Source: UBA11606 sp965243715 (GTDB taxonomy: Bacteria > Actinomycetota > Acidimicrobiia > Acidimicrobiales > Aldehydirespiratoraceae). Taken from it: a stretch of DNA of 64,000 bases. Shown here one piece after another: positions 8,622 through 18,882 of the stretch. Under the pieces are notes generated by a model that saw only the letters and a list, made by a program, of their open reading frames with translations, did no database searches and was not told where the DNA came from. Numbering within the stretch: the stretch's first letter is position 1; the number at the start of each line of letters is the position of its first letter. A program made the translations under genes and the position numbers. The stretch covers positions 1 to 64,000 of the forward strand of contig CBDEVU010000009.1 in NCBI GenBank assembly GCA_965243715.1, read 5' to 3'.

Positions 8622-9692
8622 TTAGTGGGCCTCGGACGAGTTCTTGGCCACGGGGGCGCCGAACTTCAGACAGACCGGGGTGGGGACCGATGCGGTGTGC
8701 AGGGTCTCCGCCGGGAGGCCCGACTCGGCGTCGACCGTCATCACCACCACCGTGTCGCTGTCCTGGTTGGCGGCGAGGACGTGCCGGCCGTCGGGGGACA
8801 GCGCGAAGTTGCGAGGGGTTGCTCCCTCGGTGGATCGGTGTCCGCAGGGCGTCAGGCGGCCCTCGGCTCCCACCTCGAAGACAGCGATCGAATCGTGACC
8901 CCGATTCGACCCGTAGACCCATTTGCCCGACGGGTGCACATGGATATCGGCACAGTGGCTATGTCCGGTGAAGTCCGCCGGCAAGGTGGAGTAGTCCTCG
9001 ATGAACCGGAGTGATCCGGCATCGGCGTCGTAGGCAAGCAGCCCGATCCGGGACTCGAGCTCGTAGATGACGAAGCCCACCTGCCCGTTCGGATGGAACA
9101 CGAAATGCCGAGGCCCGGAGCCGGCGGGGAACGCGACCTCGCTGTGCGGGATCAGCTCGCCCGTGTCGTATTCGACCCGGTAGCCGAAGACCCGGTCGGC
9201 ACCGAGATCAGCCGCGAATGCGAATCGATCGTCGGGACTCACCGCGAAGCAGTGCGCATGCGGGCCTTCCTGGCGCTCGGGATCGGAGCCGCTGCCGGCC
9301 TGTTGGACCACCGAGGTGGGCTCTGCGAGCGATCCGTCCGGTCGAACAGGGAACAGTGCCACCGTGCCGTTGAGATAGTTGGTGACGAGACAGCACCGAG
9401 AGCCGCTGTCCATCGTGCAGTGCGAGGTGACCGAACCCCGAGCGCCCTGAACACCGCGGTAGGTCAGCGATCCGTCCTTCGGGTTGATCGAATACGAGCT
9501 CACGAGACCCTCGGGCCAGTCGAGGACCTCCCAATTGGCATGCAAGGAGCGGCCATCGGGCGCCACCGTCAGGTAGGACGGGTTCTCGATTCCGGTGACG
9601 GTCTGGGTGGCGCTGAGCTGACCGGTTTCATCGTCGAAATGCATCACATGGATGCCGTCGCCGTTGGTCTCACCGAGGTAGATCGCATCGTC
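8622..9692 (-). pseudogene. Lactonase, 7-bladed propeller (6-phosphogluconolactonase-like), start codon lost
   Basis: About 345 residues match the PF10282 lactonase propeller: IYLGETNGDG, NPSYLTVAPDGRSLHA, GPRHFVFHPNG, ADIHVHPSGKWVYGSNRGHDSIAVF and TPRNFALSPDGRHVLAANQDSDTVVV. Such enzymes open 6-phosphogluconolactone or related lactones. The coding signal reaches DDAIYLGE at about 9692, which is normally only a few residues after the Met. Here it runs into an in-frame TAG with no start. The first available GTG is at 9647, inside blade one. The upstream DNA is the truncated 5' end of tadB, so a recombination junction at about 9693-9698 removed both gene starts. The protein may still be made from GTG 9647, slightly shortened. 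Confidence 0.75.
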
Positions 9693-9697
9693 GCATG

Positions 9698-10426
9698 GCT
9701 AGCGGCTGCAACAGTCGCAGCGCTCGCGATCCTGGCCGTCACCGGCTGGCCGGTTGCGGCGGCCGCCACGTTCGCTATCGGTCATCTACGGCCGGCGGCC
9801 GGCGGCTGGTGGGCGGCAACGCGGAACGGGCAACGAGCATCGCCCGGACCCAGGCCATCGCGTCATGGACCGAAATGATCCGCGACAACATGGCAGGAGC
9901 AGCCGGCCTCGAGCAGGCACTCATGGCGACCGGGCACCTCGCACCAGACCCGATCGCCGCGGAAGTACACCGGTTCAGCCGTCGCCTCGAAGACACGGCC
10001 CTACCCGATGCCCTGGCCCTACTCTGCGACGAGCTCAATCACCCCTCAGCCGACCTCGTCGTCGCTGCCCTAGCGAACGCAGCCCGCATGGAAGGCAGAG
10101 ACCTCGGTCCACTGCTGAGCCGACTCGCCGAATCAATCCGCGGCGACGTGCGCATGCGGCTACGAGTCGAAGTCGGCCGCGCCCGCATCCGCACCTCGGT
10201 CCGAATCGTGATGGGCGTCACCGTCCTCACGACCGTGTTCATGTACCTGTTCTCGCGGCCGCTGCTGGACGTCTACGACACACCCACAGGTCAACTCTGG
10301 CTGCTGGTCGTACTCGCCATATTCGGGCTCGGGGGATGGATGCTCGGCCACTACTCCCAGGTCGAGATGCCCGAGCGGTTCTCCGCCCGTCGAGACCGAA
10401 CTGCCACGGCGGGGAGCAGGCCATGA
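9698..10426 (+). pseudogene. tadB: TadB-like inner-membrane pilus assembly protein (T2SSF), 5'-truncated and frameshifted
   Basis: The first segment reads WLAAATVAALAILAVTGWPVAAAATFAIGHL, a transmembrane piece typical of TadB N-termini. After about 9800 the coding continues in another frame: ARTQAIASWTEMIRDNMAGAAGLEQALMATG, then the T2SSF core DALALLCDELNHPSADLVVAALANAARMEGRDL, and two C-terminal membrane segments. So there is a one-base shift in the GGCCGGCGG-rich stretch at 9790-9815, and the 5' part is cut at the lactonase junction. TadB forms the inner-membrane platform of Flp/Tad pili with TadC. Its stop overlaps the tadC start (ATGA). Confidence 0.75.
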
Positions 10427-11376
10427 GCAACACCTTCATCGCCATGCTTCTCAGCGCCGGGGTCGGCACCGGTGTATGGCTCATAGTCCGAGCCCTCCAA
10501 CCGCGACCAACACCCCTTGCCGTCACGATCCGGGCCACCCAAGAGCCCGGCCGGTCGGCAAACGCCACACCCTTTGACGATGGGCAGTGGGTGTCGAGCC
10601 CCTGGCATCAACGCCTTGGACGACTCGGCACCCGGTTTATGGCGCCGGTCGGCCTCGGTGAAAGCGAGACGCTCCTCGAACAGCTTCGCGTCCTCGACAA
10701 ACCGATCGAACGTCACGCCTATGAAAAACTGTTCGGCGCGACTGCGGGACTGCTGCTCCCGACCCTGCTGTTCTCGGCCATGGCCGCCGGTGGTGTGTCG
10801 ACTTCACCGCTGGTCGGGCTGGGTCTTGTCGTTGTGATGACCGTTGGCGGGTTCTTCTACCCCGATGTACCTCTCTCCGAGTTGGTCGAGAAACGACAAC
10901 AGGCATTCCGGCACGCGCTGTCGAGTTGGCTCGACCTCGTCACCATCATCCTGGCTGGCGGCGGCGGGATCGAAACCGCCCTCGCGGGAGCTGCCGACGC
11001 TGGCGAAGGCTGGGCCTTCGATGAGCTTCGCAAAGCGCTACGCCGGGCCGAGCTCACGGGCCGCACGCCATGGGACCTCCTCGACGAACTCGGGACAACC
11101 CTCGGCATCGATGAGCTCCGAGAACTTGCCGCATCGGTCGGTCTCGCCGGGGGGAGTGGCGCCAAGATCCGCCAGTCCCTCGCGGCCAAAGCAGACGCCC
11201 TGCGGGCCCAGCAGGCAGCCGAGATCGAGACCAACGCCGAAGCCCGCACCGAAAAGATGATCGTCCCCGTGACCGTGATGATCGTCGGCCTGACCCTGTT
11301 CATCGGGTTCGGAGCCGTCGACGCGATCAGCACCGATGGCGGCGGCACGTTCTCAACACCCACCACCCAGCCATAG
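10423..11376 (+). CDS. tadC: TadC-like pilus assembly platform protein (T2SSF)
   Basis: The 317-residue protein starts at ATG 10423, which overlaps the tadB stop. Order: an N-terminal membrane segment (FIAMLLSAGVGTGVWLIV), two central ones around residues 105-150, then the T2SSF cytoplasmic domain (FRHALSSWLDLVTIILAGGGGIETALAGAADAG, LRKALRRAELTGRTPWDLL, ELAASVGLAGGSGAKIRQSLA) and a final membrane helix (VTVMIVGLTLFIGFGAV). It pairs with TadB to make the platform of a Tad/Flp-type apparatus. An in-frame open region upstream of 10423 is only antiphase tadB. Confidence 0.88.
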   Translation: MSNTFIAMLLSAGVGTGVWLIVRALQPRPTPLAVTIRATQEPGRSANATPFDDGQWVSSPWHQRLGRLGTRFMAPVGLGESETLLEQLRVLDKPIERHAYEKLFGATAGLLLPTLLFSAMAAGGVSTSPLVGLGLVVVMTVGGFFYPDVPLSELVEKRQQAFRHALSSWLDLVTIILAGGGGIETALAGAADAGEGWAFDELRKALRRAELTGRTPWDLLDELGTTLGIDELRELAASVGLAGGSGAKIRQSLAAKADALRAQQAAEIETNAEARTEKMIVPVTVMIVGLTLFIGFGAVDAISTDGGGTFSTPTTQP

Positions 11377-11423
11377 GACCAATCAGGCCCACCCGGCCAC
11401 TCCCAACAAGAAGGAACAAACCC

Positions 11424-11648
11424 ATGGAAACCATCAAGTCCTACGTCGAGTTCATGCACCTCGCCGTTGAATACAACATGACCCGCCTCGGCGTCAACGT
11501 GCGCGACGAACGCGGCGCCGTCTCCACCGAGATGGCCGTGCTCATCGCCGCCATGGTGGCAATCGCAGTTGGCGCCGGAGCGATCTTCATCGCCAAGGCC
11601 CAGTCCAACGCCAACAACATCCCAGACACGGTGCCAGCACCCGCGTGA
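11424..11648 (+). CDS. Flp-type pilin
   Basis: The 74-residue protein has the class-III prepilin form: a short charged leader, then RGAVSTEMAVLIAAMVAIAVGAGAIFIAKA, a hydrophobic helix beginning with the conserved [G/A]-x(3-4)-E pattern (G-A-V-S-T-E). After processing it would give a small pilin subunit. It has a good ribosome site (AAGAAGGA) upstream. It sits between tadC and the TadE-like genes, the usual Tad order. Its stop overlaps the GTG start of the next gene. Confidence 0.85.
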   Translation: METIKSYVEFMHLAVEYNMTRLGVNVRDERGAVSTEMAVLIAAMVAIAVGAGAIFIAKAQSNANNIPDTVPAPA

Positions 11649-12085
11649 ACCAGCCGATGTCAAGACCAACCGCGACGAGGTATCGAGCCTGTCGGCGGGC
11701 GCGCCTTGACAGTGAGTCTGGTGTGACGTCGACCGAGGTGGCCGTCATCATGCCCGCGCTCATCGTCGTCATCATGATGGTCTTCCAGGTCGGCCTGTTC
11801 TGGCACGCCAAACAGTCCGCCGATGTCGCAGCAGAGGAAGCGGTTGAAGCGGCCCAGGTCGCCACCGCGACCGAATCCGACGGTCACGCAGGCGCAGCCA
11901 CCATCCTCACCCAGACAGGAAACCTCAGAGACACAACCGTCATCGTCGATCGCAACGAAGCCACCGGCATCGTCACCGTGACCATCACCGCCAGAGCGCC
12001 CTCGATCATCCCGTTCGGTTCATGGGGGATCACATCCCAGGCCCAAGGCTCGATCGAACAGTTCATCCCGGCGGCCGACAGATGA
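11645..12085 (+). CDS. TadE-like pseudopilin 1
   Basis: The GTG start overlaps the pilin stop (GTGA). The 146-residue protein has a basic N-terminus, then SGVTSTEVAVIMPALIVVIMMVFQVGLFWHAKQ, the TadE signature (E followed by a hydrophobic helix with a central P), and a beta-rich extracytoplasmic C-terminus. TadE-like proteins are minor pseudopilins of Tad systems and sit at the membrane. It is co-oriented with, and overlaps, the next TadE-like gene. Confidence 0.82.
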   Translation: MNQPMSRPTATRYRACRRARLDSESGVTSTEVAVIMPALIVVIMMVFQVGLFWHAKQSADVAAEEAVEAAQVATATESDGHAGAATILTQTGNLRDTTVIVDRNEATGIVTVTITARAPSIIPFGSWGITSQAQGSIEQFIPAADR

Positions 12086-12508
12086 GACCGCGCACACTTG
12101 CCTCCGAACGCGGCTCGGTATCAACCGAGTTCGCAGTCTTGATGGCCGCGGTCCTTCTCGGCTTCGTGGCCCTCGCCATCTACGGCGGACGAGTCGTGCA
12201 AGCCGAGAACGACGTACGCAGCGCGGCACACGAAGCAGCACGAGCCGCCACTCTGACAGGCTCACCCGAGGCCGCCGACGCCGCGGCCCGGACCGTGGCG
12301 GAAACGAACCTCAGCAGGTCCGGGGTTGCGTGCGGCCCCGCACCCGACCGTCACAGTCGACGTGTCCCAGTTCGCACCAGGCGGACAAGTCACCGTCACC
12401 ATCACGTGCACCGCATCGTTTGGCGATGTCGGCAGCCTCGGTGTCGCCAACTCTCGGGCCTTCACGGCATCCGCCACAGAGGTCATCGACAACTACCGGA
12501 GCCGTTGA
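12082..12508 (+). pseudogene. TadE-like pseudopilin 2, frameshifted
   Basis: It starts at ATG 12082, overlapping the previous stop. SERGSVSTEFAVLMAAVLLGFVALAIYGGRVVQAENDVRSAAHEAARAA is a clear TadE-type helix. The frame breaks in the run CGGCCCCG at about 12336-12339. After skipping one C the coding resumes as PHPTVTVDVSQFAPGGQVTVTI and ends NYRSR at 12508. The intact protein would be 141 residues. The homopolymer position leaves open a sequencing error. The next gene begins one base after this stop, so the block is a tight operon. Confidence 0.78.
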
Positions 12509-12509
12509 C

Positions 12510-12905
12510 ATGCACGGACGGCGACACGACGAAAGAGGCTCGGTCTCGATCCTCATCGCCGCGCTCGGCTTGGCGCTGCTCATGGCCACCGGCCTTGCCG
12601 TCGACGGCGGCCGAAAGCTCGGAGCACTCTCCGAGGCCCGAGACATCGCCGACAACGCCGCACGAGCTGGTGCCCAAGCCGTTGACACCGACGCCTACCG
12701 AGCGACGGGCGTACCGACGGTGAATCCCGCCGCGGCCACCCAGGCCGCCAGCGCCTACCTGTCGTCGCAGGGATTCACCGGAACGATCGTCATCAATGGA
12801 ACCACCGTGACCGTCACCGTCTCGATCACCGTCGATCCGACCTTTCTGCCCGGATCAATGACTGCCACCGCCACCGAATCAGCCTCCGCCTTCGCCGACA
12901 TCTGA
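12510..12905 (+). CDS. TadG-like pilus-assembly protein
   Basis: The 131-residue protein has a basic N-terminus and DERGSVSILIAALGLALLMATGLAVDGGRKL, the TadG/RsaA-type helix found at the end of Tad operons. Then comes an AR-ANRAGAQA-like stretch (ARDIADNAARAGAQAVD) and a beta-rich tail with VTVTVSITVDPTFLPG. It is probably an extracytoplasmic pseudopilin-like protein. It follows tadE2 by one base and precedes the LysM/BTAD gene by 8 bases. Confidence 0.8.
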   Translation: MHGRRHDERGSVSILIAALGLALLMATGLAVDGGRKLGALSEARDIADNAARAGAQAVDTDAYRATGVPTVNPAAATQAASAYLSSQGFTGTIVINGTTVTVTVSITVDPTFLPGSMTATATESASAFADI

Positions 12906-12913
12906 AAGCAACG

Positions 12914-15857
12914 ATGCAACGACTAACCGATATCACCAAGGGCCTCGCTGGACTGGCCATCACCCTCACCCTCCTGGTCGGGCTGCCGATCGCCCTGATC
13001 GCCGCGATCGGGTGGCCGCTGCCCACCCAATGGCCTGGGCTCGACACCATTACCCGGCATGCCACCGATGGCGACATCCCCGACCCGTTCGTCATCAAAC
13101 TGATCGCCACCATCGTCTGGGTCGCCTGGGCGCAGCTCACCGCCGCGACGGTCATCGAGTACATCTCGATCCTGCGGGGCAAAGCAGCGACCCGCAGCCC
13201 CACCCTTCCCGCTGTGCGCATGCTCGCAGGCAAGCTCGCCACTTGGACCACACTCATCGTCACCGCCATCGCCCCCATCCGCCCGGCACTGGCCACACCA
13301 CTCAACGCCGTATCGGCAGTCAGTCCGCTGGCCGTCGAATCAGATTCGATCAGTTCACCACCCCCCCCGTCAGCGCTCCTACTGTGACGGTCTCGCCGAA
13401 CCAGTACCGCACTGTTCGTGGCGACACATGGTGGGACATCGCCGACAGGCTCCTAGGCGATGGGATCCGCTGGAACGAAATTCGCATCTTGAACCTCGAT
13501 CGGCAGATGGCAGACGGCGAGGTCATCAAGCCAGCAACCGACATCGTCAAGCCCGGTTGGACACTCGCAGTCCCCGTTGACGCGCGTCTTCCCAGTGGGA
13601 CCGAACCCAGCCAGCTGTCAGAGATGGACACTGTCATCGTCGACTCGGGAGATCACTTCTGGGCTATCGCTGAACAAGCACTCGTCGACGCCTGGGGTCG
13701 CCAACCCACCGACGCCGAGATCACCCCCTACTGGGTCGAGCTCGTCGCGGCGAACAAGGATCGACTACTCCCGCCAGAAGACCCCAACCTCATCTACTCC
13801 AGCCAAGCCTTTCTCCTACCAGAGACTCCACCCAGCCCCGACACCGGCGTCGATCTCAACGGATCGGCCGTGCTCAACCCACCGCCCGTGCCCGCCGTCA
13901 GCACCGAAGCCCCTCCTCGGACGCCGAGCGAACACCGACCCGATGATCTTCAGCCGGTCGAGTCGGCTGACCCAGCCGCACCACGGACCGAAGTGGCCAC
14001 ACCGACGCCTGCGAGCGAACAACACACACCGCCCGACGGGGAAGGGGCACTCGCTGGCCTGACCGACGACGCAAAGCCCATAGCGGCCATCGCCAGTGGT
14101 CTATCGCTTCTTGGAGCGACCCTGCTCTTCACCCTGAGGCGTCTACGCCACATGCAAGCGGCCAGGCGACGGCCGAACGCCACCATCGAGCCGCCCGACG
14201 ACGCGGCAGCCGCCTTCGAAGAACAGGTCCGCGCCATCAGTACCGATGGCGAAGACGTCAGGTACATGGCCGCCGTGAACTCCTACCTCAGCCACAAGCT
14301 TGAGAACGCGGCCACACCAATCCCGTCGATCGTGGCCGCGATGGCCGGCCAGTTTGGCCTGGAGTTCCTCCTCGATGATCCGTGCGACCCCGTCGAGGGC
14401 TTCGTGGCATCAAACGACGACAACACCGCGTGGCGACTCCGAGCCGACATCGATGCAGAGACAATGGAAAGCGCAGTCAACAACGACGCACACCCCCTTC
14501 GCTCCGGCGCTCTGTGTCGCCGGATCGACCAGCGCTGGCGCAGTGCTGCTCGACCTCGAACAACTAGCGGCAGTCTCGGTGGAAGGGGACCCCGAACAAG
14601 TCGACGACTTTCTGCGGGGGCTCGTCGCATTCGCGTGCACAGCCCCATGGGCCGAGCAATGCGAGCTAGTAACAATCGGGCTCGACGGGATCGGCGAGGA
14701 ACATCACAGCCGAGTCACCACCCCGACTGAGCCGGTGGTCTGGGCCGAACAGCTCGCCACAAAGATGCGCGCCTTCGCCGACAACCTCGACCGAAGCCCC
14801 TACCAAGAACGGATTGCCCACGGCGAAGTCCACCACCCAACCATCGTCTTTCTCGGCCAGCTGATCGCCAACGCCTCGGAGACATCCGCAAGCCCACCCG
14901 CAACCGAATGGGCCCATGAGCTGGGCGAGGAGCTCGCCGCGCTCGGCCGGCGACCACCTCGTGAGGAACGGTCACCGAGACCGGAGCAGCCTCGAAGTGC
15001 CGGACGAAGTTGAGCAGCGGGACAACATCCTCGAACCCGAGCCGTCGCAGGCGACCGTTGACGCGATCGCGATGATCCTCCAGGCCAAGCCGGTCGAGGC
15101 GCGGATCCTCGGCCGACAAGCGTCCATCGACGGCCTCGAAGGCGACGCCAGCCCGAAGATCAAGGCAATCATCGCCTACATGGCCTACCACCGAGAGGTC
15201 GTCGGACAGCGACTACGCGACGAGTTCTGGCCCGGATCCGAAAGCCGCCAAGCCTGCGACAACGCCATGGTCAAGGCCCGCTCAGTCCTCGGTCTCGGGG
15301 CGGGAGGCCAGCAGAGGCTCGAAACCGTCCGGGCAACGAGCAGCTACCGCATCAGCGATGATGTCGGACTGGACTGGCACCGTGTCGAGCACCTGATAGC
15401 CGCCACAAAAGAGCAGCCTCCCGCCGACGAAGCCGCGTACCTCGACGCCGCATGTGAACTCATCGACGGCCACGTCGCCGCCGATGCCAAGACGGACCTC
15501 TACGGATGGCTCCTCAACGACCCCACGACTTACACCCTCATCGAGACGACCCTTGTCGACGCCGCACACCGCCGCGGCCAAATCGCCCTCGCTATGGGCG
15601 ACATCGAGCGAGCCACCTGGGCCGCGCAGAAAGGACTCGAGATCGTCGAAGGTCAAGAAGCCATGTACCGGATGAAGATGGAAGCCGCATCCGAAGCCGG
15701 CGACATCGACGGCGTGAACTCGGCCTACCGGCAAGCTCGACGGGCTGCCGAATCGTACGGCTATGACGAAGAGGTCCAGCCTGAGACGCAGGCGCTATTC
15801 GAGAAACTGACCCGGGCCAGTCGCAAGGTGATCGGGTCGGACCTGGCTCAGTCGTAG
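12914..15857 (+). pseudogene. Large LysM / BTAD-domain protein of the Tad locus, at least three frameshifts
   Basis: Read across frames this is one gene of about 980 codons. It has two or more N-terminal membrane segments (12914-13330), a LysM-like region (QYRTVRGDTWWDIADRLLGDG, then SGDHFWAIAEQAL), a Pro-rich linker, another membrane helix (AIASGLSLLGATLLFTLRRL), a middle domain, and a C-terminal winged-helix/BTAD-like part (AIIAYMAYHREVVGQRLRDEFWPGSESRQACDNAMVKARSVLG). Such LysM plus BTAD proteins are common in actinobacterial Tad or secretion loci, and their role is unclear. Frame changes fall at the C8 run 13361-13368, the C5 run 14493-14497 and GC-rich DNA at 14939-14955. The homopolymer positions suggest either assembly errors or real decay. 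Confidence 0.7.
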
Positions 15858-16297
15858 TCCCTGCACAGCGCGAAATACTGCCGGACCCAGAGCGGCACCG
15901 GGGCTACAGGGTCGCCGCGAATATCGGGGACCGCAGTTGGGTAGATATCGGGTGGCTGTGGCTGCTTGCAGACGGTGATTCTGCGCTCGGGTTATCGGGT
16001 GGCCGTTGAAGCGGTCCATTTGACGATGGTGTCGAATCGGCTCTGATCGAGTTCATGGCCGCCCGGGTAGCGAAGCCCTGTCAGCGCCGTTTCTGCCCCG
16101 TGCGCTCGGTAACTGTCGATGGCTCTGCAAAACACCGCCGGCGCGTCACGTGAGTACTTGTCCTCCCGCCGGAGACCAACAAAAGCGGGTTAGGAGCAAC
16201 CGCTCTCACGAGGTCATCGACAGACTGGCTCTAGTCGAACCCAACTTCCAACGGCAGATACCGAGATAGACCCCGCGTATCCAGCGAGCGAGGAGCG
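15858..16297. other. Intergenic, no gene seen
   Basis: These 440 bp between the LysM/BTAD gene and the convergent small membrane gene show no frame with recognisable protein features, no RNA gene and no clear repeat. Confidence 0.5.
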
Positions 16298-16576
16298 CTA
16301 TCGCGCCTTGCTTCCGACAAGCCCGACGATCGCCCCGAAGCCCATCTTGTACGTCGTTGAGCAGGTCTCTGCAGCAGCCTTGACCTGGTCAGTGTCGCTG
16401 CCGGACAGCGCCAGCAGAACGTTGAGCAGCAGCGCGACGACGGTCAACGTCGCCACCGTGGTGAAGATCAGCGTGAAGTGAGGTGATGCTTCGGGCTCAT
16501 CGCCAGACGTTTCGGCTCCAATGTGCTCGAGATCGCCCGGCCGCGCTCCTTCACGATTGAGATCTCGACTGTCCAT
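16298..16576 (-). CDS. Small single-pass membrane protein
   Basis: The 92-residue product from ATG 16576 has a charged, soluble N-terminus (about 42 residues), then FTLIFTTVATLTVVALLLNVLLAL, one membrane helix, and a short C-terminus with a single Cys. The longer open frame upstream is antisense to the next gene and is not used. I do not recognise the family. It is divergent from the 16596 gene with 19 bp between start codons. Confidence 0.5.
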   Translation of the reverse strand: MDSRDLNREGARPGDLEHIGAETSGDEPEASPHFTLIFTTVATLTVVALLLNVLLALSGSDTDQVKAAAETCSTTYKMGFGAIVGLVGSKAR

Positions 16577-16583
16577 ACCCCCG

Positions 16584-16589
16584 TATACT
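16584..16589 (+). promoter_or_regulatory. -10 box (TATACT), likely leaderless promoter
   Basis: TATACT matches an actinobacterial sigma-70 -10 element. It ends 6 bases before the ATG at 16596, so transcription would begin at or within a base of the start codon. There is no ribosome-binding site. Leaderless mRNAs are common in actinobacteria. The call is inferred from spacing. Confidence 0.5.
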
Positions 16590-16595
16590 GCCCCG

Positions 16596-17518
16596 ATGGG
16601 ACATTGGGCTGAAAGCCTAGCGGACGAGGTTGAACAGAGGGTCGGCGGCACCATAGACGGGCACCTACTTCGTGAAGTGCTCGGCGCGGCCGGCCACGAG
16701 ATCGAGGTGTTATCCGGCCGTACCTTCCAGCCAGCTCGTCGTGCGACGTCAGTCTTCGAGCCGAACGGCTTACCCCTCGTGGACGTCCCAGACCTGCATG
16801 TCGACTCGACCGAGAGCCAGCGGGACGTGTGGGAGATCCCAGACCCTGTCAACCCAGCCCATGCGACGGTCCTCCACACTCCTTCCCTTGGAACCTCCTG
16901 TGAGAAAGGCTGCGCCTATCGCTGAGGCGCTGCTGGTTGCTGGCCAGCTTGTTGCGCAGGTCTCGCAGACGGGTGGCCTGACGGCCGACTACGTCCGCAA
17001 TTGGATCGTCGCATCCTCGGAGGAGCCCACGCAGCAGTTGTTCCGCCGGGTCATGGATCCTGCCGTGCGGTATCACGTCCCGGTTCTCGGCGTGTCGATC
17101 GCCGGATGGTGGTTCCAGATTTCCCGGCGTCTCCTCTGGCCGACTAGCGAGACCGAGGACGAGGGTCGGCTCCTTGAACTGCTACTGAGTGATCTGACAA
17201 CCGATGCGACGGCGGTTGCCGCTCGCAGCTGCCGAACCCGTTCTGATCATGGCCCGCATGACACAACAGCCCGTCGACTGGGCACTTGCAGCTCGCATCT
17301 GGCCCGAAACAGTCCAACGTCCAACCGATCGACGATGGAGCACCCTCGCAAAGGCTGTCCATGGGCACGGCATGCCGACCATCACCGTCGATCTGAACTC
17401 GACTCCCCCCGAGATCGCATGCCAAGTGATCTTGAAGGGCTACTGGCACGGCTACATCGAAGGCCGACGAAGCGGCACTGCCGAGGGCCGTCAAGATGGC
17501 CTACCCGCGGGCAGTTGA
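16596..17518 (+). pseudogene. Unknown element protein, two apparent frameshifts
   Basis: The coding signal moves through three frames: MGHWAESLADEVEQRVGG to about 16880, then PLEPPVRKAAPIAEALLVAGQLVAQVSQ to about 17215, then MARMTQQPVDWALAARIWPETVQRP to the stop at 17518. The combined product would be about 305 residues, soluble and helical. A separate short gene starting at ATG 17249 is an alternative for the last part. I do not recognise the family. The ATG at 16596 has a -10 box directly in front and looks leaderless. The 3' end overlaps the next gene by 23 bases. Confidence 0.45.
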
Positions 17519-18068
17519 GCGCGTTCGCCGTCAAACCGGTGCTCCCACCGCAGCGTCGGCGGCAGCGATGCTACTGGAGCAATTGATCCACCCCGGATTC
17601 GACCCAGCACAAGGTGCGGAGGCAACACGCCGGTACGTCCGCCGGAAGGCGAGCATCGTGGTGATGGAACACCGGAAGCAAGAGGATCCCGGACGGTACC
17701 CGTGGACCCAGGCGGGAATCAGTGAGCGCCGCTTCTACAAGCTTCGGCCTCGGTTCGCTCAAAAGGTCAATGGCCGCTACGACTACCACCACGACGAAGT
17801 CGTGGCGCGCATGAAGGCCCACCTCGACGAGCTTGACAACAAGCGGGCCATTCGAGCGGCCGCTCTTGACCTACTCCGGTCGCGTGGCTTTCAGGAGGAA
17901 GCGGCTCGAAAGTGGCTCCAGCGGCATCGACCCGAGGAGGCTGTGGACGCATGGCCGCGAGGTCAACGACCTGATCAACCAAGTGCAAACGAGCCCCAGC
18001 AACAGTCCCCTAGTCCGATGGTTGGGGCACCTGACCACAAGGAACTCAGCGGGGCCGATAGTGCGTAG
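17496..18068 (+). CDS. Unknown basic protein, possibly DNA-binding
   Basis: The 190-residue protein is rich in Arg and Lys, without signal peptide or membrane helix. The part PWTQAGISERRFYKLRPRFAQKVNGRYDY looks like a helix-turn-helix-sized module. The region EEAARKWLQRHRPEEAVD is helical. It overlaps the preceding gene by 23 bases, which suggests co-translation. No family recognised. A regulatory role in the element is a guess. Confidence 0.5.
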   Translation: MAYPRAVERVRRQTGAPTAASAAAMLLEQLIHPGFDPAQGAEATRRYVRRKASIVVMEHRKQEDPGRYPWTQAGISERRFYKLRPRFAQKVNGRYDYHHDEVVARMKAHLDELDNKRAIRAAALDLLRSRGFQEEAARKWLQRHRPEEAVDAWPRGQRPDQPSANEPQQQSPSPMVGAPDHKELSGADSA

Positions 18069-18160
18069 AAGGCACTCGGGATCGTGGTGCGGACAGCGAT
18101 CCCTGAAAGCATCGGTTGACGATCGATGTGTGGCAAGGTCATTGCGATCGGAGGTAGACG

Positions 18161-18602
18161 GTGGAAGTCGTCATCAGCGCAGGCGTCTCCGTGTTGGTCG
18201 GAATCGGGCTCTGGGCATTCCTGCCCCGGGGAGCGATCTTGGTCCGGTCACCCCGAGTCGATCTGCATGACACGTGGGAGATCGAGAACGCCTCGGCCGT
18301 GCCTGTTCGGCTCCGTTCGGTAAAGGTCACGAGCGCCATCTCGGCATGGGATGAGAAGAGGGAACGCTTCGTACCGTCGGACGTCCCGTACGGAGGCATC
18401 TTTCGGGAACAGTCTCGAGAGGACCGATTTCGTAGGTGAGGACCCGCCAGCCGAATCTCTATGGGCCGGTGCTGTTCTACGCCCTGGAGAGAAGCTGCTC
18501 GCCCGCGTGCAGCTCAACTCCGACATGGTCATCAACTATCGGCGCGAGGGGTGGACTGGGCATCTCGAGCGCCGTTCGGTCGACGTGAACGGATACGCCT
18601 GA
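18161..18602 (+). pseudogene. Small membrane-anchored protein, frameshifted
   Basis: The GTG 18161 follows GGAGGT by 5 bases, a strong start. The N-terminus VEVVISAGVSVLVGIGLWAFLPRGAILV is a membrane anchor, followed by a beta-rich domain (LHDTWEIENASAVPVRLRSVKVTSAIS). The frame ends at 18439. The following frame carries SLWAGAVLRPGEKLLARVQLNSDMVINYRREG and a clean stop at 18602, so one base is gained or lost near 18410-18425. The intact product would be about 147 residues. No family recognised. Confidence 0.5.
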
Positions 18603-18882
18603 GCAGCTCAGAGAGGAATCGGGCAGCCCGGCCGCACGCAACGCGAACACCGATCGTCACCAACTGATCGCTCGTCAACGGGAGTATGCGGCGCCGCATC
18701 AGGGCCGTTCCCGAGTGGTCATCTGCTCCGACAGCCCGAGATTCTGCTCGTCGTTATCGGGGGTACTCTCTGCCGTGACGAATTCACCCGACTCCCCCGA
18801 ACCGGCGACGTCGTGTTCGGTTTCGCCGCCGGCATTTACACGACCGACCAGCCAACCCTGCCCGACCCCGAGGAGACCAACG

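Noticed and set aside
9754..10422. N-terminal extension of tadC
   Set aside because: This open stretch is a shadow of tadB; composition is Arg/Pro-rich and the real start overlaps the tadB stop.
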